DNA of 64,000 nt from Xenopus tropicalis (GCF_000004195.4 NC_030681.2:89721681-89785680), one strand, 5' to 3'. Shown: positions 12,172 to 24,481, counted from the stretch's first letter. The notes: generated by a model not told the origin, from the letters alone. A program made the numbers and translations.

Positions 12172-13224
12172 AGACATAAGAGAAGAGCATGAAAAACACA
12201 CTACACATCTTATTGATATGTGTTGCATATAACAGACGCTACTTAAAGATTATAAGATAATTTTTGCTCAATTTTATATTCATTAATGCTCTCCTATACT
12301 CTAATTACCTGGAAATTGTTTTGGAATTTGAACCCATTTCGTCATATAAAACAGTGGGCTTCAGATAGAACTCTTGTGGTCTAGAAGAACTTTTACAAAA
12401 ATAGCTATAAAGCACTACTTTAGTGATCACCAATTGCACAAGCAGAAATTTATTAACAACATACCTTTATCAAACTATAAAATAATGTGTGCTCTAATCC
12501 TACCTGTTTATAAATGCCCATAAACCTTGTACCATGTTCATCAACAAAGTCCAAACTGGCCCAAATCTGGCAAGCCAGGCTGATGCCCTTAGCACACTGG
12601 TACCATTCAACATGCATATACAGTCTAGTAACTATGCATGCTCATTCATCCATACAAACCATGGGTCACCACTTTGGATTAAATACTTTTGTGGGTTAAG
12701 GAGAATGCACAAATATATTAGTGTTGTGACCCACAGCAAACTATGAAAAAAAGCTCGGGAAGTCCTTGGTGTACTATAAGGTAACAGTATCCAGGTCCTC
12801 CAACACAGCTTTAAAAGAATGTAGACTTGTCACTAATAGCACAAGTGGCATATTTATTATAGTGTGTAAGCCAGCATAATTGTGATATTGCCCATAGCAA
12901 ACAATCAGATCTTTGCTTTTGTTTTCTAACTTGTAGATGACCGTGATCACTGGTGATGTGGCTTACACAATATAAAAAATATGCCCCCAATTGTACACTC
13001 TGCTAAAGTCTTAGTTTGTTATTCCCTAACAATAACAGGCAGATTCCACTGAACTGACTGACAGAGTGACTCAATGACAGACCGAAATGTCGTAACTGAC
13101 CTCTCCTCAGCCAGCTAGAAAACTCTGGTGAAGAATATGCCCCATGTAGCATAAGTCTTAATACTTTTGTGCCCTTTGGCCCAAAAATATTATGCAGTGT
13201 CTGGTGTGGACTTAATAACAATAC
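12172..13224. other. Non-coding, SH3BGRL2 intron 3 side
   Basis: Sequence immediately downstream (on the minus strand) of SH3BGRL2 exon 3. The frame stays open past the exon 3 donor for some distance, but the residues lose resemblance to the family at the GT. The last coding exon, expected to hold only a few residues, could be here or further left; I could not identify it. Confidence 0.45.
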
Positions 13225-13305
13225 CTTTTGTGCTGGCCTTGATTTCAGTTGTAAGAACAAGAAGACAGTGTTGCTTTCCTTTGATTCAAAAAAGCTTTCG
13301 TAATC
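13225..13305 (-). CDS. SH3BGRL2: SH3BGRL2 coding exon 3
   Basis: Minus-strand acceptor CAACAG precedes GATTACGAAAGC; the donor is GTATTG after CAAAAG. It encodes 27 residues beginning DYESFFESKESNTVF, the conserved acidic C-terminal part of the thioredoxin fold, and ends in phase 0 with SRPAQK. The donor (AAG|GTATTG) is somewhat weak. A short further exon must supply the stop codon. Confidence 0.93.
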
Positions 13306-16300
13306 CTGTTGAATACAAAGATGGTATGATTTTTTTGAAAACAGAAAGCAAAACAATGCCGGAACAAAGCAAATGCAGCACATTTTGTATTTATTTATAG
13401 TATTGTGCAAATCTCCTCTATCAGCATAATCGGCTTAAAATGACAATGTATGTTGCACAATAGGTACAAGAAGGACACACCATGCTAAAATGATCTTTCA
13501 TATTGCTTGTATCACATCTCCTGTTTAATGTTCTAAAGTACAATACTTTGTCTAATCCCAGTAGGCCTAAATATCAATGCTATTTAAGTGATGGAGCAAT
13601 GCAAACAGCATGTTCAAACCACAGTCTTTTATCAGGCTATTTTAATGTACGGCACGGGATCCATTATCCAGAAACCCATTTTCCAGAAAGCAACAAATTA
13701 CAGGAAGGCTCCATTTTGATTAAAAATTTTCATAATAATAAAAGAGTACCTTGCACTTTATTGGAGGCAAAACAATCCTACTGGGTTTAATTAATGTTCA
13801 AATCATTTTTTAGTAAACTTAAAGAATGGTTATCTAAATTACAGAAAGAACCTTTATACAGAAAACCCCCAGTCTCAAGCATTCTGGATAACAGGTTCCA
13901 TACCTGTACAACTGCTTTTAATATCTAAGTCACTAGCAGTGTAATAGAATATTAGTTAAGTTTGCTACAAGGCAACTAATCAATAATAACCAATCAGCAG
14001 GTTTAGCTGTTTAGCAACCAATTATATTTTTGGTTAAAAGGTTACTAGAACATAGCCATTTTTATTACATTATGCCACATGTAAGTAACTTCACACATTT
14101 TTCACATATCACTATAGGAAGTGGTTAAAGGCAGATGAGGGCTTAATTCCTAAATTACAATCACAGTCTAAATGCCATGTGTGCTACAGGCCTTATTGGT
14201 CAACAGCTTTGCAACCAAGTTTAATGATACAACTAATACACTGCAAAGTCAAAAATACAAAATAAATCTAAAAAAAGAAAGGAATTTATATAAAGATACA
14301 CTGAGTGATTCACAAGGCTAGAAACTGCCTCTATGTGTTTAAGTAAGCCTTTGAGTATATTTTACTAGCAGTTTTATACCACTAAACATTTCAGTGCTTT
14401 GGTAACTGTTTGCATAATATAAGCCTCAAAATAATTTAGGCGCAAGTAACAATTTTGCTGCATACAATATGTCATTGTGATGGGAAGCTTTTCTAAACTA
14501 CAATTACCAAAGTACTTACTGCCCAAAATGTTAAGGCTTTAAAGGAAAAAGAAAGGTAAAGTCACTTGGGGGTGCCAAAATGTTAGGCACCCCCAAGTGA
14601 CTTTAACCGCCTACCTTTTACCCCGGGCTGGTGCCCCTGTTAGGAGAAAATAGCACCAGCCCGGGGTACCTGGAGCGCAGCACTTCCTCCTTCCGCCTTC
14701 CACTTCCTAAACTGCCGGTGGCCGGGCATGCACAGTAGAGCGAAAAAGCCGACTTAAATGTTTAAATTCGGCTTTTCACTCTACTGCGCATGCGCGCGCA
14801 GCGAAGCCGGAAGGAGGAAGCGCCGGCAGCTACCCCGGGCTGGTGCTATTTTCTCCTAACAGGGGCACCAGCCCGGGGTACAAGGTAAGCGGTTAAAGTC
14901 ACTTGGGGGTGCCTAACATTTTGGCACCCCCAAGTGACTTTGCCTTTCCTTCCCCTTTAATATAAGGTTTGTGTTCACAAAAGGGCTTTCATAAAACTAA
15001 ATGTGTAATGTCAGACTGGAAGCAGTGAACCAGAGGCATATTGTTCTGGGTTGCCAAAAACTGTACAGTTGTACAATACAAGCTGATCCTCTCTGAAAAA
15101 GTATATTTTAAATTAGAAATTTACTATGCAAACTTTTTTTAATGCAGTAGCTAGATAGGGATTCTGAAAATAGTGTTTTAGTGGGAAAAGCATGAAAGGC
15201 TCTTATATTAGAAGTTACTAGTTGAAATTGTGCCATTTTAGGACAATATGGCCAGTAAAATGCACTGTTGAATTAGGTTGAATTAGTACCTATATTAGTT
15301 TTCACTGTTGCATTAGTGCCTTCATATTCATTTTAGCTCATACATACTAAACCAATATGACTTCCATGTATCTAAATTTAAAAATCTTTAAAAACCCACT
15401 ATAGAATTAGGTCAAATGTTTAGTTTAACATATATTTCTCAATTAGCAAAAATATTTTCCATAAGCTTTCAAACCGACATTTACAAGGTTGCAGCAAGAG
15501 TGAACACAATGTATATGTAATGTATTATATTTCATATACAAACTGATTGCTGATTTCCTTTGAGTATCTGACATTAATTTTCTTTAAAGACAACTTTATT
15601 GTCTGACAAAATCCATACAATGTCTGCACCTCTGATTTCACTTTTTTTTTTTGCTCCCCTGAGGAAAACCTTAAACAGGGGATCTACTGTACACTCTCTA
15701 ATGCAAAGACAAAAGTAGTTATAATGAGTAAGAGACTCAAGGCAATCTTTTTTTTCAGCAAAATGTTAGAGCAGCAAGTTTATATAATTGTTATTTTTCC
15801 CTCCCTTCTCTAAAAGTCTCTGGTCAGCATCTGGGCACTGGTACTTATTCATATGTTGTTTCACTTCATGAGCCAGAACTGTCTGACCTGAAGGGTAATT
15901 TTGGAAAATGAATTGTTATGCCAAGAAACAAAAGAATACCAAATATCACCCGTGCTACATTTAATTCGACTCTGCTGTATAAATCTGGTTTTGATTAAAC
16001 TATTTTGGAAGAGAGTGTAATTAGCAGATGCTTACAATGAAAAGGGCATTGCACTTGCTAATATGTATGATCCTTGCAAAATTCACAATATCTAGCTGAC
16101 TATGAGATGTATCAGAATATACAGCAAGAAAGTGCCCAATTTTAACACTCATAGCTAAACTGCTGCTGTAAAAGACAGGTTCTTTTTGCATATTTAAATT
16201 AAAGTTTTGCGTAGGTTCTCCTTCCTGTTTAATGTATATTTTGTGCTCATATCTGTGCATCTTTTATTGTTCTAACCCACAATGAGGGAGTTTTTATTTT

Positions 16301-19300
16301 AAGGTGTGTTTTGAAACACCTGTTGTGAAAACCTAAATACCTTTCCACACATTGTTGAAAAGTACACCCACCCTACTTTTAGTCTGTGCAAAACCTGTAT
16401 TCCCAGATTTAAATGAAGGGAATACATGAAAACTAAATGAGTAAGATAGCCACATAGAAGCCACACCCTAAGAAGCGTGGGGCCCATTTATTAAAGAGGG
16501 CAACTAGCTAAGCAAGCTGCACAGCCACGGTCCCTTAAAACTGTATATAGGTAATACTGCTTTACCATTAACTGTGTGATGCACACAGCGGAACTACACC
16601 CAAAGGCAGTAATTCTAGAGTTCTAGTTACCTTGTTTGCAAGAGTGCACTATTATTAGGCAACAAATGATCCAGAAACACTGCTTTATGACTGAAAAGCT
16701 GTTTGATAATAATCATTCATAGCTTTGTTAACTAAAAGTAAACATTAGTTACCATTCTGAAGAAAATGTTTGTAAGCACGTTTATATAGTGCAAGAGAAC
16801 TCACTATTAAAATTATCTTCTCTACGCAGCACACACTTAGCAAAGTCACACCACAAACTGCAACAACAAAGCAGACCTTTTAGCCCTGTGGTATTATCCT
16901 TTGTGACAAACAAACCTCATTTTCTGCTTGATAATTTCCTATGGCCCCTAAGCTTCTCAACAGCTGCACAAAGCACACTGAGCATGCAAGTATTGCAGAC
17001 ACTTCTAACAGATTCCAGTACAGGTATCGGACCCCTTATCCGGAAACCCGTTATCCAGAAAGCTCCGAATTACGGAATGCCCATCTCCCATAGACTCCAT
17101 TTTAATCAAATAATTCAGAATTTTAAAACTGATTTCCTTTTTCTATGTAGAAATAAAACAGTACCTTGTAATTGATTCCAACTAAGATATAATTAACCCT
17201 TATTGGATGCAAAACAATCCTATTGGGTTTAATTAATGTTTTATTGATTTTTTAGTAGACTTAAGGTATTGAGATCCAAATTATGGAAAGACCCCTTATC
17301 CGGAATACCCTTGGTCCCGAGCATTCTGGATAATGGGTCCTATTCCTGTATCAGTATACAGTATGGTGATCCCCTGTGAGGAGTCTCATTCATCACTACT
17401 AAAGAGATGATGAACATTAAGGCTGGTTCAGTATATAAAATATGGCATTTCTAGCCAAATTCATTTTTAGCGTTTACTTCTCCCTAAAAAAAAAAATCTG
17501 GAATATATTCATTAATTATTTGCAAACATCTAAAATTATTTTGACATTATTTTGCTTTTTTCCCCACAAAAGACCCTTTTCGAATTGTCTGCATTTAAAC
17601 TACCATACTGCTTAGACAGGCTGAATGATTCATGATGGAATACAACAGCAGTAGAATGTCTATTAGAGGCCATAACAGATGCTCATTTTTCAGTCTTGCC
17701 TACGTGGGGGTTAGAGTAACAAATATCCTAGCTCCTGCTAATAATAATAAACTAACAAAAAAGTAATGTGCAAATAATAAAGATTTAATGAAGAGTATTT
17801 ATACAGTATTAAAAAAAAAACCTTAATTAAAAATAAAGGCACATTTTCTCTTACAAGAGGATTTACATTATCTGATGAATCTGGAGTATATTCTCAGATA
17901 GTATCAAACACAGTTTAAGGGTTTGTTCACCTTTTAATTAACTTTTAGTTTTATTATATGTGGTTTTGAATTATTTAGCTTTTAGATCAGCAGCTCTACA
18001 GTTTGAAATTTTAGCAGTTATCTAGTTGCTAGGGTCCAATTTACCCTAGCAAGAAGGCAGTGGTTTAAATCAGAGACTGGAATATTAATAGGAGAAGATC
18101 TAAATAGAAAGTAATAAAAAGTTACCAATAACAATAAAGTTGTAGCCCAACCAAGCAATAGGTTTTTAGCTGCTGGGGTCTGTGACCCCCACTGGAAAGC
18201 TGGAAAGACACATAAGAAGGCAAATAAATCAAAAACTATAAAAATAAAAAAATGAAGATCAAACAGCATAATAGGTAACCTAAAAGTAAACTTCACCTTT
18301 AGGCTTGGTTCGCTAATAACATAAATGATAACTAGCACTAGGGATACAGATAAATACCTAGAAGCTTACATTTATACAGTTTTTTGATTTAAAAAATTAT
18401 TACTATAACAAGAGTTTTCTTGCTTTCAATTACCAAAGGTTAAATGTTGCAATTGAGCTAGTTCCTTATTGTGTATTGGAAAATCAGAAAGTGGCCACTG
18501 TGTACAAAATAGTGGAAATGTAGTAAATTATTTTAGTCATTATATGAGCTAAAATGTGGCAGGTACAATATGGGTGCCCCATGGGACCACTATGAGCATC
18601 AGAATATTATTCCCATACCTGTGCAAGAGAACAAGCTTGGTTCCTTAAAGGGGCTTTATCCCATCATGTTCAACATGAGTACAATGAATAGGGTTTACTG
18701 GTGATTGTTTTAATCACTAAAAATATGTTTTTTTTTTGTTATTTCTTGAGCTCAGCAGATAATTTGAAGCTACTTCTTGTTTAGTCCAGTTTACCAGTAT
18801 ACCAGTATACAACCCACTTTCTTTGCCCTTTGGTTAAAGAGGAAATGAGAAAAATACAACAATATACTTATCAACATTTAAATAACCATAGTGACCAGTA
18901 GTGTACCCTCATCGCACACACATGTAGGCCCCTGACCCCCTATAGCAACCACCCCCCTGCAGCCTGCATCAAAAGCTACAGGGCTGTAGCTGTGAGTTTG
19001 AAGCAGCTTGTTAGAGGGAACTAAATTAATGCAGCCTCCATGATCTTGGGCCCCCTTCTACACTGGGGCTCCCTGTCACTGTGGGGTCTACCAGATCAGA
19101 CATACCCCCTAATTCTAAAAAACATTAAATAAACCCAATAGGATTGTTCTTACACCAATATGTATTCATACAGCTTAGTTGCAACCAAGTACAAGCAACT
19201 GTTTTATTATTACAGAGAAAAGGGAAAAAATGATAATTGCTTAAATATACTCAATAAGGAAATGGACATTTTGTAATTCAGAGCTTTCTGGATAATGGAT

Positions 19301-22300
19301 TTCTAGATAAAGGATCCCATACTTGTACTTATGAAAAGGGAAAAGATAACTTATCAATTTCTGAATTTCAAAATCACAAGTGATATCCCATATGCCCAAT
19401 ACAAGACCATAACATATGCAGTAACAATTTCCTCAAAAAGAAGCAGAAGTTTTAAATTTGTGGTTGTTTGCAGCTGTTTTCCTTCCAAGTCCATTTCTGG
19501 AAATTCTAATTCAAGATACCTTGCAAGCAATAATTGTTTATTTTCAACTGGGAGGATTCAGTCAGAAACTGTACTTTATCCTTCATCCCTAACATTCTAG
19601 AATGTAGGGAATTTCTGCTTACATAAGTTTGCTGTACATTTATGGTACAATCCTTGTAACAAAGATCATTGCTACCAACTATAGAACACTTCCTAACAAT
19701 ATCAATAGGTTGCACCCCATGTCTGGTTTTAACATTCAAAAGAGAATCGGTGTATTAATGGGGCAAAAAATACCTGGATTTGCTTTGCTCTGTACAAATT
19801 CCTTTATCTACTGATAGATTTGCTGTCTGGGTTCTGGCCGTGCGTTGAGCACACACTGACTGCCCGGTAAGTGCTCCTGTGATCTTAAATTTGTTTAGGG
19901 CTCATGTATAATGCCCCATGCAGTGGCCAAAGTACAACAGAAGGCTGCGAATAGCCATTTTTTTGGCACTTTGCTCACTGCGTGGGGCATTATGCAAATA
20001 GACACAGGCCTCCACGTTCCATTTCAGAGCACAGAGGCCTACGGACTTTACTGCAAATGGAACACAGCCTGCATGAGGACACAACTGACTCAAGAGGAGC
20101 AGGTGGAGAAGGCAGGTAGGAGTCCTCCCCTCCCGTTCCTTACCCACTCCTACCCTGTGCATCAGGGCGTTCAGCTCCCCATAGCAGTTTTGCATTTTCA
20201 GCTGCCTTCTCTTTAAGTGATATTCTCATAGAGCTACAGAAATTAAGAGAGATCATAGGGGGCATGTTAGGTTCCTGGCAGGATCTGTCTGGAGCTACCA
20301 CTGAATTCACATATAGCACTACCAGCAACTAGAATGTTGCAGTTTTACAAATATGAGTTTGCCAAGAGAAAAAATACAGAAAGAAATATGGTAGACATTA
20401 CAAATATTTTGCATTAAAATCCACACTCTCAGAAATCCATATTCTTCTTTTGAGGGGCCAGTGAAGAATTGTTAGAAAACTTGTTTGGCTTTAAAAAACA
20501 CCTGTTTTACTCAGGATAAAGGCCATGCTAAATATTTGTGGCTTTAAAAACCTATAATGGTCCATATAAAGCTTTCTTTATTCCTCTGGAAATACTGACA
20601 TTATAGCCTTTTACAATACGAAAAGTATTGTGCTAGTGATGGGCACATGAAAAAGAGAATGGCATAAGCACTTACCCCACAGTAGATATTGTCATTGAAG
20701 ATCTGTGGAGGCAGTGGATTACCTTGCTCAGGAAGCCTGTCCTTGGGAATATTTTTGTACATCCACTGTCTCTTTTCTTCTAACATAGTAATATCCACTT
20801 CTTCATATTCAATTCTGTTGGCTTCCAAAAACTGCAAAACTTCCTGCTGCCTCTTCTTGATCTGTTTATATAAGAACAAAAATCAAACCCTAATTTTATG
20901 GGGGCAGATCAGACAGAGAGTGTATTAAGTCAGCCCATGTATGGCTGCATTAAATGTGTACACAGTTGGTATCAAATACAGGTATTTCTTCCGAACTGGG
21001 ATCATCAAGTATACACACATTGTATAACACATATCTTTAAAAGGGTCCTTTTGAATTGTCTTCATTAAAATTTTCCATAAAACCTTACTAGTACTACTGA
21101 GCCATTCCACCATTTCACAAAATGGGTATGGAGTTTGCATATATCATGGGCATGGCTGTCTGCAAATGGGAACACAACTAGTGAGACTAGACTGCAAATC
21201 ATACAGTTTGCTGAAGGGCTGTGGGCAAAACATAAATGAAGATGATGTGAAACTTTAACAAGTTTTTTTTTTAACCTATATTCTTGCCCAATTATAGTTG
21301 TCTGGCATAGCAGGTATACTTTGGGATGGATAAACAGCACACCCTGAGTTACATCCCTTGTTGTGAGCTGCCATAATGTATTATGGACATATCACCACTT
21401 GCTGCATTAAAATAACTGTGGAACCCACTAGATATGCCATGCCCACTGACCAACTTGCATGCACACACCATACGACTGTGGCTTACAGCAGAGCAATTGG
21501 TAGTTGGCAGTAGGTAAAGCTAATCAGGCAGCACCTCTGTCAAAGCAAGTATGGTTCTCCCACCCATAGTAAGGGCTGGGTTAACAAACAGCTTAGATGG
21601 GATAAACCTCTTGGGCCAATAGCTGTCCTTTAACTTACAGCAGCGATCCCCAACCTTTTTTTTACCAGTGAGCCACATTCAATGTGCAAAGAGTTGGGGA
21701 GCAACACAAGCATGAGAAATGTTCATTAGGGTGCCAAATAAGGGCTGTGATTGGCTATTTGGTAGCTCCTATGTGGACTGGCAGCCTAAATGAGGCTCTA
21801 TTTGGCAGTACATCTGGTTTTTATGCAAGCAAAACTTGCCTCCAAGCCAGGAAAAAATAAGCACCTGCTTTAAGGCCACTGGGAGCAACATCCAAGGGGT
21901 TGGGGAGCAACATGTTGCTCACGAACCACTGGTTGGGGATCACTGACTTACAGTCTACTACAATAGTACCCTACTACAGGGGTCCTCAACCTTTCTTACT
22001 CGTGAGCTACAGTCAAATGTAAAAAGACTTGGAGAGCAACACAAGCATCATAAAAGTTCATGGAGGTGCCAAATAAGGGCTAAGATTGGCTATTAGGCAG
22101 CCTCTATGCAAACTATCAGCTTATAGGAGGCTTTATTTGATAGTAAAATCTGTTTTTATTCAACCAAAACTTGCCACCAAGTCAGGAATTCAAAAATAAC
22201 TACCTGGTTTGAGGGCACTAAGAACAACATCCAGTGGGTTGGTGAGAAACATATTACCTCTGAGCCACTGGTTGGGGATCACTGCCCACTAAATCCTGAT

Positions 22301-23992
22301 TTGAAATGGTTACAGTTAAATGAAAAAAAAAATATATAGTAAATAGGCCTTGAATGCCCACTTTAGTAAATCCCTATGTAAGTATTTGCATTGGCTCAAG
22401 AGCAGAGCCAGAATCAGTAAACTGAGCTGCACAAAGCAAACCTTGGCCACTAGCACCATATGCACAATGCACACTAGTGATTTACAGCTCAGTGATACAT
22501 TCTTATTATCTAAGGGAATATTCTGAGGTAATATGAGGCAAGATGACTTGTTTATCGGCAGGCTTATCTAGGCACTCCCATGCACAGGTTCATATTTCAT
22601 TGTTTAAACCTCAAACTGCATTTGCACATTCCAGTAGCTAATGGAAGCAAAGCTGAAACACAGGGGTGGACATGAACTAACAAATAAAGGTGTGGCTGAT
22701 ACAATTAATTACATTAGAAAGAAGAATAACATGAAACAGACTTTTCTGGATGTGGGGTGGCCTAATATAAAAAGTCTATTCTTACAGGCCTGAAAAAGAG
22801 GACAGATTAGAATATGGGCAACAAAACCAGATTTTAGCCAACTTAAGTTTGCAGTGAGTCTGTCTCCTTAGTGACATTGCCACCATCCCCTTTGCTGAGA
22901 GGCTCTCCTGTTTATGTCAATATACAAGCGGATGAAAGCATTACTCATTAGTTTCATGCAGACACTCCTTATCTGTTTGCACAGACATAAAGTGGTTCAG
23001 CAGAACTGCTACAGCATGCACAATTAAAGGGGCATGAAAAAGCATTTTGAAAGGAACAGTTCAACTTTGAAAGTAACTTTTACTATAATGAAAATGGCAG
23101 TATTCTAACAAAATTTGTGTTGATTTTTGTGGTTTCTTAAATATAGCCACTTTTACTTCTGCAACTGTCAGTCATGTAAGTTCAACTGATCTCTGGCTGC
23201 TAGGGCTTCATTACCAAGGAAACTAGATAGCACTTTGGAAGATCAATAGAAAAAAAATCTGAAATAAGAAAAATGCTATAACTAAAGTGCTTGTTGGTTG
23301 CTGGGTTCAGTGACCCTTTATAACCAGTCAACATTTTGCATTTACAGGCTAGATATAAGCAGAATAGTAAGGATAATAATTAGTTTTAACATTTATTTAT
23401 AAAGTGACAACATATTCCACAGTGCTGTAATTAAAATAATAATTCATAAAATATAAATAATTAAGACTGACAAATGTTGCTTTGAGTAGCTCCATCAATA
23501 GCATACTAAAACTACTTTGTGTAGAAGGCTTAGTTTGCCTTTAAAGCATATTAAGGCTAAACGGCAGTGCTATTTGTGCAACAAGTATCTGTTACTGAAA
23601 GATAAACATAAGCTTTAAGTTTGAGTTAGTCACCAGTGCTAACCCAGGGATTGCCACACAAAGAACAATGCCAATGGAACAACCCATTCCTGCCCAGAGC
23701 CATGGTCACAGCTATGTAGCGTAACTCCAGTTCTCTACTGGGATACTGACTCTTGGCCAGACAGCACCATCACCTATGGAATTCAGTCACAACTATTATA
23801 ATACATATAGAAGAGGGAGCACTATCACAGCAAGATACCACAACATGTATACACATTTGCACTGAATTGTGCTGCACATCTAATTACTGCATTCTAATAG
23901 CCAAGCAATGAAAGTAAAGGGGAAGTTCACTGTACCCCATTACTTACAGTAACAGAGCTGGAGGAAGAGGCTAAAAACACCTTTATGACCAT
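13225..23992 (-). CDS. SH3BGRL2: SH3 domain-binding glutamate-rich-like protein 2, spliced gene (3' end missing)
   Basis: Small thioredoxin-fold protein of the SH3BGR family. Coding exons on the minus strand are 23992-23948, 20861-20676 and 13305-13225, all joined in phase 0, for 104 residues; vertebrate family members are about 107, so only a short tail is lacking. Residues 1-15 form the first strand (MVIKVFLASSSSSVT). Residues 16-77 hold FLEANRIEYEEVDITM, RQWMYKNIP and the proline-rich motif PLPPQIF, known in the family as an SH3-ligand site. Residues 78-104 hold DYESFFESKESNTVF. The CxxC redox motif of true glutaredoxins is absent, as is usual in this family. Divergent LCA5 next door matches the human order. 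Identity rests on recall of the family, not on a search. Confidence 0.93.
13648..13909. mobile_element. MITE family A, diverged copy
   Basis: Begins tacggcacgggatccattat and ends ataacaggttccatacctgt, with aaacaatcctactgggttta inside. Orientation is opposite to the copy at 2003. The left terminus has mutated from the usual ACAGGTATGGG. Confidence 0.8.
14539..14960. mobile_element. T2-like palindromic MITE with nested hairpins
   Basis: Flanked by TTAA at both sides, with ends TTAAAGG and CCCTTTAA. The whole element is an inverted repeat. Each arm itself holds two near-perfect hairpins: a 19-bp stem (14558-14576 with 14586-14604; mirrored at 14895-14913 with 14923-14941) and a 15-bp GC-rich stem (14620-14634 with 14653-14667; mirrored at 14832-14846 with 14865-14879). 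No coding capacity. It shares blocks (ttaggagaaaa, agcccggggt-like) with the short fragment at 39037-39133. Confidence 0.88.
17019..17350. mobile_element. MITE family A, full copy
   Basis: Begins tacaggtatcggacccctta and ends gataatgggtcctattcctgta, with catctcccatagactccatt, ttgattccaactaagatata and aaacaatcctattgggttta inside. It is a good reference copy for this family within intron 2 of SH3BGRL2. Confidence 0.88.
17915..18301. mobile_element. MITE family C (TTAAGGGTTTGTTCACC ends)
   Basis: Left end ttaagggtttgttcacctt and right end aaaagtaaacttcaccttta are related inverted repeats. Internal blocks (agcagttatctagttgctagggtcc; gggtctgtgacccccactgg; gctggaaag) recur at about 23100-23325, 25270-25400 and 57730-58130. 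Confidence 0.75.
19112..19327. mobile_element. MITE family A, truncated copy
   Basis: Holds the family interior (aaataaacccaataggattg; gttttattattacagagaaa) and the end ggataaaggatcccatacttgta. The opposite terminus is missing. Confidence 0.75.
19909..19992. repeat. Imperfect 25-bp inverted repeat (hairpin)
   Basis: Arm 19909-19933 (taatgccccatgcagtggcc...) pairs with 19968-19992 (...ctcactgcgtggggcatta) with about three mismatches around a 34-base loop. It may be the end of a decayed MITE. Confidence 0.6.
20676..20861 (-). CDS. SH3BGRL2: SH3BGRL2 coding exon 2
   Basis: The main exon, 62 residues from IKKRQQEVLQFLEANRIEY to FNDNIYCG. The minus-strand acceptor is ATAAACAG|ATC and the donor is GGG|GTAAGT. 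It contains the conserved WMYKNIP and PLPPQIF segments. Both boundaries are in phase 0. Confidence 0.96.
21641..21946. mobile_element. MITE family B (GATCCCCAACC ends), copy 1
   Basis: Begins cagcgatccccaacctttt and ends ggttggggatcactga, so the ends are inverted repeats. Interior: gtgagccacattcaatgtg, gagcaacacaagcatgag, gtgccaaataagggctgtgattggc and gcaacatccaaggggttgggg. No protein is encoded. Confidence 0.85.
21976..22284. mobile_element. MITE family B, copy 2
   Basis: Begins acaggggtcctcaacctttc and ends ggttggggatcactg, only 30 bp after copy 1 and in the same orientation. It differs clearly from copy 1 and is closer to the copy at 24894, so it is a separate insertion rather than a tandem duplication. 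Confidence 0.85.
23024..23325. mobile_element. TTAAAGGGG element related to MITE family C
   Basis: Starts at TTAA with ttaaaggggcatgaaaaag. Interior has ttttgtggtttcttaaatat, ctggctgctagggcttcatt and gttggttgctgggttcagtgacc, matching family C blocks at 57730-58130. The right end is not resolved. Confidence 0.55.
23948..23992 (-). CDS. SH3BGRL2: SH3BGRL2 coding exon 1
   Basis: Start codon at 23992-23990 on the minus strand; 15 codons giving MVIKVFLASSSSSVT, then donor GTAAGTAATG. It matches the conserved first strand of the family (MVIxVFxASS). The start was chosen because it sits in this motif and just upstream of a conserved donor. A diverged inverted copy of this exon lies at 32790-32832. 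Confidence 0.95.
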
Positions 23993-24481
23993 CCTCTCCC
24001 TGTGTGCCAGCCGGGCAAGGAGATCTTCTTACAGCAGGTGTGACAGCTGCTCCCTGGGATGGTGCGGCTTATCCTGCTTATTATGTGCCGTCTGTCTGGT
24101 ATGTAAACTGGATCCCACACTGGGGAACTCCCCTTCCAGCAGCTTTAGCAGCTTCCACTTGAATCACTAACGCGCAACAATTACCAAAGTCTGAGCATCG
24201 ACCTGCCTCCAGCAGCCTTCACAGCTCCTCCCAGGTTCCCTGCCAGGCCAGGAGGGGGTGGAGATCGCAGCAAAGGACTCTGGGTCCTACAGTTTTTTCT
24301 TCATTGCGGAGCTGCGATGTATTATCTGCGTCTGCGTCAACTAGATTGGTTCAAGGCTAAAAATCACACTGGAGGCGCATTAATATCAATCTTTAGCGCT
24401 CAGTTGCTTCACGTGGTGCATTGTTGTTGTTTTCAAGCATTTATTATGGCGATAGCCTGAGGCGCCATCTTGTGGAAGTTC
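23993..24481 (-). promoter_or_regulatory. SH3BGRL2: SH3BGRL2 5' UTR and promoter region
   Basis: GC-rich stretch upstream (minus strand) of the SH3BGRL2 start. Visible elements: a CACGTG E-box at 24410-24415, and CAAGATGGCGC (minus strand, about 24463-24473), which resembles a YY1-type core, near the outer edge. The transcription start is not determined. The proximal part (24000-24310) and the CAAGATGGCGC edge are both found in the inverted copy at 32272-32789, which argues that the whole block was duplicated as a unit. Confidence 0.7.

Larger units (their letters stand above)
13306..20675 (-). other. SH3BGRL2: SH3BGRL2 intron 2
   Basis: A 7.4-kb intron bounded by GTAAGT (minus strand, at 20675) and CAG at 13306-13308. 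It contains MITEs at 13648-13909, 14539-14960, 17019-17350, 17915-18301 and 19112-19327, plus a hairpin at 19909-19992. About 18900-19100 (tgtaggcccctgacccccta ... ggggctccctgtcactgtggg) looks like a further decayed repeat. Nothing else coding was seen; 14961-17018 is largely unique AT-rich sequence. Confidence 0.8.
20862..23947 (-). other. SH3BGRL2: SH3BGRL2 intron 1
   Basis: A 3.1-kb intron from GTAAGTAATG (minus strand, 23947) to ATAAACAG. It carries two neighbouring MITE family B copies (21641-21946, 21976-22284) and a TTAAAGGGG element at 23024. Around 23390-23440 lies a short piece like the end of L2 LINEs. No other gene seen. Confidence 0.8.
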
